Source: Verrucomicrobiales bacterium (GTDB lineage Bacteria > Verrucomicrobiota > Verrucomicrobiia > Limisphaerales > UBA9464). Taken from it: a stretch of 13,137 nucleotides of DNA. Below the pieces are notes generated by a model that saw nothing but the letters and a program-made list of their open reading frames with translations, made no database searches and was not told the DNA's origin. The position numbers were made by a program, and so were the translations under genes. The DNA lies in contig DLVS01000289.1 of assembly GCA_003445095.1 (NCBI GenBank), forward strand, positions 1 through 13,137, in the 5' to 3' direction. Positions 1 through 4,895 of the stretch are shown piece by piece; position 1 is the stretch's first letter; each line of letters begins with the position of its first letter.

Positions 1-1
1 G

Positions 2-961
2 ATTGCGTGGGCCGTTCACGGCAAAGCCAAAGCCAAGGCTGAACGAAACAACAAGACGCTGATCGGAAACATCATCGACTCCCACATTCAGGACATGCGT
101 CATGGGCAGACAAACGGGATTCCTCAGGGTTCTACCCTAATGGATTTTATTTCTGAGCTAGTGCTCGGCTACGCCGACCTCGAGTTGAGCGACCGCCTAA
201 AAGCAGCGGGAATATCGGAGTTTCGAATCCTTCGTTACCGCGACGACTATCGAGTTTTCGTCCAGAGTCCGCAGATCGGTGAGGCCATCTTGAAATCGTT
301 GACCGAGGTTCTGATCGATCTCGGTTTAAAGCTCAACGCATCAAAGACGACTGGCGCACAGCTTGTGGTCAGCAGCGCGATCAAGCCGGACAAGCGAGCG
401 TGGTTGAGAGGGAGGCAGGGGGACGCAAACCTTCAGAAGCATCTGCTTGTCATTCACGCTCATGGTCACGACTTCCCAAATGCTGGGAGTCTCACAGTTG
501 CGCTTACCCATTTCCACGAACGCCTCAACGCGACGAAACGCATCAGCAATCCGCTTGTGATGGTCAGCATCGCAACTGACATCGCATACCAGAGCCCTAA
601 GGCTTTTCCTGTGTGTTCAGCCATCATCAGCAAGCTTCTGAGCCTGCTGCCGACCAAAGCGCGAGTGGATGCGATACAGAAGATTCACGCCAAACTCTCC
701 CTGCTTCCCAACACGGGCCATATGGAAGCGTGGCTCCAACGAATCAGCCATTCCTTCGTCCCGAATCTAGGTTACAAGGAAACCGTGTGTCGCTTGGTGA
801 AAGGGGATTCAGCAGCCCTTTGGAACAACGACTGGATTACCTGTGCGTCACTCAAGGCGGCGATCGACCCGGCAAAGATCGTCAACAAGGCGAAACTCAG
901 GTCACTCAAGCCGATCGTGAGGCCCAAGGAAATCGAGCTATTCGCTACCGAGCGCTACTGA
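2..961 (+). CDS. Defence-type reverse transcriptase, C-terminal part (5' end outside window)
   Basis: The reading frame is open from base 2, so the start lies upstream. Visible reverse transcriptase motifs are IAWAVHGK at the left edge, GQTNGIPQGS (about bases 107-136), and the catalytic RYRDDYRVF, where YRDD (236-247) replaces the usual YADD. After the palm comes a helical C-terminal region containing LQKHLL and DIAYQSP. The HGK and TNGIPQGS motifs with a long non-maturase tail resemble the 'unknown group'/Abi-like reverse transcriptases, many of which are antiviral, rather than group II intron or retron enzymes. I cannot assign the exact subgroup (DRT/UG number) by eye. It would polymerise DNA in the cytoplasm, probably as part of phage defence. 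It ends one base before the next ATG (963), so it was probably cotranscribed with the hsdR-like remnant there. An associated non-coding RNA could lie upstream, outside the window. Confidence 0.85.
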   Translation: MAWAVHGKAKAKAERNNKTLIGNIIDSHIQDMRHGQTNGIPQGSTLMDFISELVLGYADLELSDRLKAAGISEFRILRYRDDYRVFVQSPQIGEAILKSLTEVLIDLGLKLNASKTTGAQLVVSSAIKPDKRAWLRGRQGDANLQKHLLVIHAHGHDFPNAGSLTVALTHFHERLNATKRISNPLVMVSIATDIAYQSPKAFPVCSAIISKLLSLLPTKARVDAIQKIHAKLSLLPNTGHMEAWLQRISHSFVPNLGYKETVCRLVKGDSAALWNNDWITCASLKAAIDPAKIVNKAKLRSLKPIVRPKEIELFATERY

Positions 962-962
962 C

Positions 963-1076
963 ATGCCCATCAACGAATCCATCGGCGAAGACGCCGCAAA
1001 TGCCCGTGGTACCCTCACCCGTCCTCTCCCAGCGGGAGCGGAGTGGGAGCTGCGCTCGGTCGGGCATGGGCCGCAC
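963..1076 (+). pseudogene. hsdR: Type I restriction subunit R, N-terminal remnant
   Basis: The first 38 codons of a 70-codon ORF read MPINESIGEDAA, then 14 inserted codons, then EW followed by SVGHGPH. Skipping the insert gives the pattern EDAA-EW...VGHGPH, which matches the known start of type I restriction HsdR proteins (EDAALEW...GY.V.HGP.IAP). The ATG sits one base after the reverse transcriptase stop codon, as expected for a gene once translated in the same operon. The remainder of hsdR (nuclease and helicase domains) is missing: the frame continues directly into an hsdS-like C-terminus. It cannot make a working HsdR. The assignment rests on motif recall; a profile search of the frame with the insert removed would test it. 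Confidence 0.6.
999..1040 (+). repeat. REP-like hairpin element inserted in the hsdR remnant (copy 1)
   Basis: A 42-base insert lies between the EDAA and EW codons of the hsdR-like remnant. It starts AATGCC, contains ACCCTCACC, and carries a perfect 5-bp hairpin, CTCCC-AGC-GGGAG (1026-1038). Its length is a multiple of three and it has no stop, so it adds 14 codons without breaking the frame. A related sequence occurs at 3695-3741 at the same position of a second hsdR remnant. Confidence 0.6.
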
Positions 1077-1175
1077 CAATCCGCATCCCTCGTCCTCCTG
1101 TGCGACGCACTGCTGCCGAAGCTGCTGAACGGGGAGTTGAGCGTGGCAAACCTTGAGAAGGAGGCTTCGGTATGA
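1077..1175 (+). pseudogene. hsdS: Type I restriction specificity subunit, C-terminal remnant
   Basis: The second half of the 70-codon ORF encodes a segment with LLCDALLPKLLNGELSV. This closely resembles the usual C-terminal helix end of HsdS, where LRDTLLPKLLSGEL is common. Both target-recognition domains are absent. The fragment is joined in frame to an hsdR N-terminus, so a deletion or recombination probably fused the two genes. The last codons contain AAGGAGG (1158-1164), which serves as the ribosome binding site of the next gene, and the stop codon overlaps that gene's ATG by four bases (ATGA, 1172-1175). Abi_C genes are known to follow hsdS in some type I restriction operons, so this junction may be original. 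The ORF could still be translated and couple expression of the next gene. Confidence 0.6.
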
Positions 1176-1972
1176 GTTCAGTCACGATAACGGAACGCCA
1201 CAACCTCGAAAAGTTTCTTGGTATGTCGGGGGGCTACGTTCTGAGCTTCTCGGACCGCACGTTTGGGGAATTCATGTTGGAGACAGTCGGCATCGACATC
1301 CACGACGAAAAATACACTGCGGAGGGGGCATCAAAGGCGAAGAAGCTTCGCACCTTTTGGAAGCTCGAATCCGACTATACTGTGGGCAAGCTCCTGCTCG
1401 CCCTGATCGATTACGATGCGTCTCTCAACCAGGAGCAAACTCCGGAAGCAAAAGCTCTCGGGGACAGGTGTCGCCAGGTTGCGACGCGGCTTCTCGCAGG
1501 CAGGCCGAGCCTCAATCCGCTCAAGGAGCATGCAAAGGTTCTAAACGCAAACCACCTTGCTGAACAGATTCGGCGCTTGGAGGCGGCCGTAGAGACCGAT
1601 CCAAGCCTTGCCATCGGAACCGCCAAAGAACTTATCGAGACTTGCTGCAAGACTATCCTCGCGGAGCGAGGCAAACCGGTCTCGGGCACTCCTGATGTTT
1701 CGGCGCTGACGAAGGAAACCCTCAAGGAGTTAAAGCTCGTCCGTGAAGAAGTTCCCGACGCTGCTCGCGGCGCGGATGTCATCAAGCGGCTCCTGAGCAA
1801 CCTCGGAACCATCGGCAACGGCCTCGCCGAGCTTCGAGGTCTTTACGGCACCGGGAACGGCAGACACGGAAGCGCATCGGGCTTGGGCAAGCGCCACGCG
1901 AAGCTGGCTGTTGGCGCAGCAGCAACTCTAACTGTTTTCCTCTTTGAGACTCACAAGGAAATCAAAACATGA
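1172..1972 (+). CDS. Abortive infection family protein (Abi_C domain)
   Basis: This 266-residue cytoplasmic protein has an N-terminal part with GGYVLSFSDRTFGEF, common in abortive-infection proteins, and a C-terminal Abi_C-type domain (roughly residues 140-262). Key stretches of that domain are IGTAKELIETCCKTIL, then LSNLGTIGNGLAELR, then a GRHGSA motif near the end. Members are linked to phage exclusion, but their biochemical activity is not established. The ATG at 1172 is chosen because AAGGAGG lies 7 bases upstream and the start overlaps the previous stop (ATGA). The gene follows an hsdS-like remnant and a reverse transcriptase, which supports a defence role. The reading frame is intact. 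Its neighbours suggest it once belonged to a type I restriction operon. Confidence 0.8.
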   Translation: MSSVTITERHNLEKFLGMSGGYVLSFSDRTFGEFMLETVGIDIHDEKYTAEGASKAKKLRTFWKLESDYTVGKLLLALIDYDASLNQEQTPEAKALGDRCRQVATRLLAGRPSLNPLKEHAKVLNANHLAEQIRRLEAAVETDPSLAIGTAKELIETCCKTILAERGKPVSGTPDVSALTKETLKELKLVREEVPDAARGADVIKRLLSNLGTIGNGLAELRGLYGTGNGRHGSASGLGKRHAKLAVGAAATLTVFLFETHKEIKT

Positions 1973-2001
1973 AGACTACCGCACTTGATTATCGTAGTTG
2001 A
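1969..2001 (+). pseudogene. Ten-codon stub, possible start of a lost downstream gene
   Basis: An ATG (1969-1971) overlaps the Abi_C stop as ATGA and has AAGG about 10 bases upstream. The frame stops after ten codons (MKTTALDYRS) at TGA 1999-2001, right where the HipA-like gene begins. The arrangement looks like a translationally coupled gene start whose body was deleted. It is too short to name a family, and chance is possible. Confidence 0.25.
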
Positions 2002-2804
2002 GCATGGAAGTCCTACAACTCACCGCCAACCAGTTCATCCGCCCGTTGAACGCGGGGCGGACATGCCCGGTGCTGTTGGGTGCGGAGGACGCGGAGGGCA
2101 AGACCGTGGAGGTGGTAACGAAGCTACGCGGCCCGGAGTTAAGCGCGAAAGCACAGATTGCGGAATTGGTGGCCGCACCCTTGGCGGCGCATCTCGGCTT
2201 GGAAGTTCCGCAGGCGGCGGTGGTGGACGTTCCGGCCGGGTTTGAGGCGATTGTCTCGCCGGGTCTGGCAGGGGCGTTCCGAGCGAGTCCGGGCCGGAAC
2301 TTTGGCTCCGTCCACCTCGGCACGAGTTTCACCACTTGGGCGGTGGGCCGGTCGCCGGCCGGAGTGCAGCGGGATCAGGCAGCGGAAATCTTCGCCTTCG
2401 ATTTGCTCATTCAGAACGCCGACCGTCGGGCCACAAACCCGAACCTGTGGTCACGTTCCGAGCGGGTGGGCGTGTACGACCATGAGCAGGCGTTTTCGTT
2501 CCTCTATCTCCCCATCATCGGCGGCGCGCCGCGTCCGTGGGTGCTGGCGGATCAGGCGGGAGCTTTCCGGTTCATGGAGGGACACGCCTTTTACCTGTGC
2601 TTGCGAGGGGCGAAGTTGAATCTCGGGCCGTTCGAGAGCCGGCTTGCAGCCTTGTCGGACGGGGTGATTCAGGGTTTATTGCAACCCGTCCCGACGGAAT
2701 GGCAGGAGGGGCACGACCTGTGCGCTAAAACTGGCGATTACCTCCGGGAAGCGCGGGAAGAAAGAACAGCGTTTTTGAATTTCGTTAAACACCTACTCCG
2801 ATGA
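1998..2804 (+). CDS. HipA-like kinase domain protein (HipA_2 type)
   Basis: This roughly 266-268 residue protein resembles the compact HipA-like kinase family. With TTG 1998 as residue 1, the visible kinase features are VVTKLRGPE with a candidate ATP-binding Lys42, the catalytic-loop-like QNADRRATN with Asp142 and Asn147, and YDHEQAF with Asp161 as the metal-binding acid. Canonical HipA uses a similar D..N..D layout to phosphorylate a protein target. The N-terminal HipA subdomain is lacking. The start is uncertain: TTG 1998 or ATG 2004, neither with a clear ribosome binding site; I favour ATG 2004. Its stop overlaps the next ATG (2801-2804), so it is coupled to DUF3037. This pair recurs in bacteria and is often suspected to be a toxin-antitoxin or defence module; that function is inference here. 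Confidence 0.75.
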   Translation: MSMEVLQLTANQFIRPLNAGRTCPVLLGAEDAEGKTVEVVTKLRGPELSAKAQIAELVAAPLAAHLGLEVPQAAVVDVPAGFEAIVSPGLAGAFRASPGRNFGSVHLGTSFTTWAVGRSPAGVQRDQAAEIFAFDLLIQNADRRATNPNLWSRSERVGVYDHEQAFSFLYLPIIGGAPRPWVLADQAGAFRFMEGHAFYLCLRGAKLNLGPFESRLAALSDGVIQGLLQPVPTEWQEGHDLCAKTGDYLREAREERTAFLNFVKHLLR

Positions 2805-3631
2805 AAACAGCCTACACCTTTGTGACGCTCCGCTACGTGCATGACGTGGTGACGGGCGAGTTTGCCAACGTGGGCGTGGTGCTTTACGCGCCCGAGCAGC
2901 GGTTTCTCGAAGCCCGCTTGACCACCTCCTACGAGCGCCTCAACGCGCTGTTCGTGAAGATCGACCACGCCAACTACCGAAACCTGATTCGCTACCTCAG
3001 CAATCGCTTTGTCGAACTGGCTATCGAGGTCCGCGATGGGCTGAGCCTGGCGCCGGTGCAGGGCATCGAGGAAGTCGTGCGGCGGGTGCTGCCGAAGGAT
3101 GACAGTTCGCTGCAATGGTCGGCGCCCGGCGGAGGTTTCTCTATTAATCCCGGCGAGACGGTCAGCGAACTGTATTCCCGGATGGTGGAGCGTTACTCGC
3201 GTACTGGCGAAGTGGCCAGCCGCAATGACGAGGACATCGCGAAACCGTTCAAAGCCCGGCTGAAGAAGGCGGCGGACAAGCTCCAGGAGAAACGTATCGA
3301 GGCGAAAGATTATCAGTATGAGTTTCACTACGCTTGGAAGAATTCCATCTGGCATCTCTACGAGCCGGTATCCTTCGACTTGATGGATCCCAGCAGCATC
3401 GTGGAGAAAGCCAACCGCTGGCTGGGACGCGGCGTGGCGCTGCACGATTCCACAGAGCGGTTCAAGATTCACTTCCTGCTCGGCGAGCCCAAGCGTCCTG
3501 GAACGGAGAAAGCGTTTGAGAGTGCCAAGCATTTGCTGGCGAAGATTCCCGGTCAGAAGGAATTGGTCAGCGAGAGCCAAGTGGAGGCGTTTGCTGATTC
3601 GGTGGCTGCGGACATTATCGGCCATCCGTAG
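2801..3631 (+). CDS. DUF3037 family protein
   Basis: This 276-residue cytoplasmic protein begins with YTFVTLRYVHDVVTGEFANV followed by GVVLYAP, the typical start of DUF3037 proteins (sequence pattern Y..LRY..D...GEF.NVGVVL). Most family members are about half this length, so the region from about residue 130 on is an extension without a recognised domain. The ATG overlaps the HipA-like stop by four bases, showing translational coupling. DUF3037 genes commonly accompany HipA-like kinases; a role as partner, substrate or antitoxin is plausible but unproven. No membrane segment or signal peptide is seen. It is followed by a broken hsdR start at 3656, suggesting the pair was once part of a restriction locus. 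Confidence 0.75.
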   Translation: MKTAYTFVTLRYVHDVVTGEFANVGVVLYAPEQRFLEARLTTSYERLNALFVKIDHANYRNLIRYLSNRFVELAIEVRDGLSLAPVQGIEEVVRRVLPKDDSSLQWSAPGGGFSINPGETVSELYSRMVERYSRTGEVASRNDEDIAKPFKARLKKAADKLQEKRIEAKDYQYEFHYAWKNSIWHLYEPVSFDLMDPSSIVEKANRWLGRGVALHDSTERFKIHFLLGEPKRPGTEKAFESAKHLLAKIPGQKELVSESQVEAFADSVAADIIGHP

Positions 3632-3655
3632 CCACCAACCTTCAACTTTCAACGA

Positions 3656-3783
3656 GTGAGCCTCACCGAATTCGTCGTCGAAGACGCTGCCCTGATAATA
3701 TAATGCCTGCGGCGACCCTCACCGCACTCCCACGGGGAGAGGAGTGGGCGCTGGGCCATGCGGTGGGCACGACCATCGCGCCG
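3656..3783 (+). pseudogene. hsdR: Second type I restriction subunit R remnant, frame-broken
   Basis: From GTG 3656 the frame reads VSLTEFVVEDAAL and then ATA ATA TAA, stopping at 3701-3703. After a 47-base insert (3695-3741), the sequence in another frame resumes with EWALGHAVGTTIAP. Removing the insert restores EDAAL-EWALGHAV..TIAP, the typical beginning of HsdR. Thus the gene was interrupted exactly between the Leu and Glu codons and also truncated, as sequence beyond about 3783 no longer looks like HsdR. It lies 24 bases after the DUF3037 stop and points the same way, as in an operon. The assignment rests on the motif pattern and on its parallel with the remnant at 963. Confidence 0.6.
3695..3741 (+). 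repeat. REP-like hairpin element in the second hsdR remnant (copy 2)
   Basis: This 47-base insert contains AATGCC, ACCCTCACC and a hairpin CTCCC-ACG-GGGAG (3727-3739), matching the element at 999-1040. Its length is not a multiple of three and it brings an in-frame TAA (3701-3703), so it disrupts the gene. It lies in the spacer between the converging DUF3037 gene and the minus-strand gene ending at 3829, and its hairpin could also act as a weak bidirectional terminator, although no T-run follows. Confidence 0.6.
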
Positions 3784-3828
3784 ACGATCAGGGGGTATGC
3801 TTACCGCGGGCCTTGATCTCGGGTGTTT

Positions 3829-4497
3829 TCATGGGGAAGACCGAATTTTCAGATTCTTCAATGGCTTTCCCGACTTGTCGGTCAGGCGCAGGGCGCCCTG
3901 CCACGCGTTCTGCTCGTTGATGATTTTGAAGAGGATCACGTTGACGCCCTTTTTCAGGGTGACCCGCCCTTTGTCGGCGTAGAGGCTGAGCGGTCGCGCT
4001 TCGGTGAAGGCGTAGATGTCCACACCGTTGAAATAGATGCGCCCTTGATCGTTGCTGCCTACCGACATGATCACGTCGGGGATTTCTTCGTCGCATTCGA
4101 TATAGGCCGCCATGAAGCCGGCCGCGCGGTCGTTCTGAGTTTTGAGCAGAGCATTGAAATCGAAGTAATTGGTCGGGGCGGTGATTCGTTGCCAGATCAG
4201 TTTCTGGCCGTTGACTGTGAGGGAGTCGCCGTCCCGCGGTTTTAGAGCGGATTCGTTGACGATCTGATCTCGCAAGATCAGGTCGGCCGCGGGCCGTCCT
4301 TCGGGAAGCGCGATTGGGGCGAGCATGATCCAGTCGCGAATGTATCCCTCGGGATCGAGGCTGGTGCTCTCGGCCGCCGCGGCCTTCGACAGCGCAAAGC
4401 CTAAGAGGAGTGCGAAGCGGATTGGGTGGAAGAGACGGCGGTGAACCTGGTAGTCGCTGACGGGAGAAAGCGCTGATTCCCGACGGGCGTGAACCAT
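3829..4497 (-). CDS. Secreted galactose-binding-like domain protein
   Basis: Trimmed to the ATG at 4497 this gives 222 residues. A hydrophobic signal segment spans about residues 26-42 and ends in an Ala-rich stretch. The mature part starts with YIRDWIMLAPI (52-62), continues with FDFNALL (112-118), and has a beta-rich core with SVGSNDQGRIYFNG (145-158) and LKKGVNVILFKIINE (181-195). This pattern is a recurrent jelly-roll, carbohydrate-binding-like module in Verrucomicrobia, often attached to or near secreted hydrolases; ligand binding is inferred. The frame stays open to 4899, but those extra 134 codons are translations of repeat DNA and are probably not part of the protein. Even the first 20 residues of the trimmed version derive from the repeat, so the true start may differ. 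It is the last gene of the minus-strand group. Confidence 0.6.
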   Translation of the reverse strand: MVHARRESALSPVSDYQVHRRLFHPIRFALLLGFALSKAAAAESTSLDPEGYIRDWIMLAPIALPEGRPAADLILRDQIVNESALKPRDGDSLTVNGQKLIWQRITAPTNYFDFNALLKTQNDRAAGFMAAYIECDEEIPDVIMSVGSNDQGRIYFNGVDIYAFTEARPLSLYADKGRVTLKKGVNVILFKIINEQNAWQGALRLTDKSGKPLKNLKIRSSP

Positions 4498-4711
4498 TGC
4501 CGGATGGTCGATTCCCCGCGACGGTGCGAAAGGAAAGTGCGCGTCGTCCCCTCCACGGCTACAAGGCTTAGGGGCGAGCCTCGAATTCCAAGAATTGGAC
4601 ACTCTTTGGGACCAATAACCCGGCTGTTTCTCTGCGCCCTCGGCGTGCTCGGCGCGAGAAATCTGGGCGCGCAGAGACGCAGAGCCCGCAGAGGAAAACC
4701 ATTGATTCATG
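4442..4711. repeat. Composite spacer repeat, copy 1
   Basis: This segment matches 7957-8220 in the same order and orientation: GTAGTCGCTGACGG, AAGCGCTGA, GTGCGCGTCGTCCCCTCC followed by CGGCTAC, an ATTCC..GAC block, then CTGTTTCTCTGCGCCCTC, GCGCGAGAAAT, and an end at GATTCATG. The right third is a CTCTGCG palindrome. It sits between the stop of the dehydrogenase gene and the start of the galactose-binding-like gene and overlaps that gene's likely start. Relative to copy 2 it carries 9 extra bases in the CTCTGCG part. Confidence 0.7.
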
Positions 4712-4758
4712 AGAAGGATGTACTTCCGAAATCTGGAAGTGAATCGAGACCATAAACT

Positions 4759-4858
4759 CCGTAGGAGCCGACGTGAGGAGGCTCCATCTCGATACCCGTC
4801 GCGAGACCACACGCAAGGGGCCAAGAAAGTCAGAGTCTCGTTACCTCGTCTCCTACGG
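4759..4858. repeat. 100-bp inverted-repeat (MITE-like) element
   Basis: The left end CCGTAGGAGCCGACGTGAGG and the inverted right end CCGTAGGAGACGAGGTAACG start with nine identical bases and match at 21 of 26 positions overall (4759-4784 against 4833-4858). The element has no coding capacity of its own and lies just downstream of the dehydrogenase stop. No flanking target duplication was confirmed. It could be a non-autonomous mobile element or a REP-like hairpin acting on transcript ends. Confidence 0.6.
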
Positions 4859-4895
4859 TTCATGAAGGGCAGCAGCAAGGAATCCAACTTCATCG

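Noticed and set aside
2..961. Group II intron maturase or retron as the identity of the reverse transcriptase
   Set aside because: No maturase or HNH endonuclease domain follows the palm, no intron RNA structure is seen downstream, and the TNGIPQGS and RYRDDYRVF motifs fit defence-type enzymes better.
2738..3652. A 304-codon minus-strand ORF opposite DUF3037
   Set aside because: The plus strand has a clear DUF3037 start motif and a coupled start; the opposite frame shows no recognisable domain and is a composition artefact.
3699..3704. A perfect TATAAT box
   Set aside because: No -35-like hexamer occurs 16-18 bases upstream, no plus-strand gene follows, and the sequence is part of the insert in the hsdR remnant.
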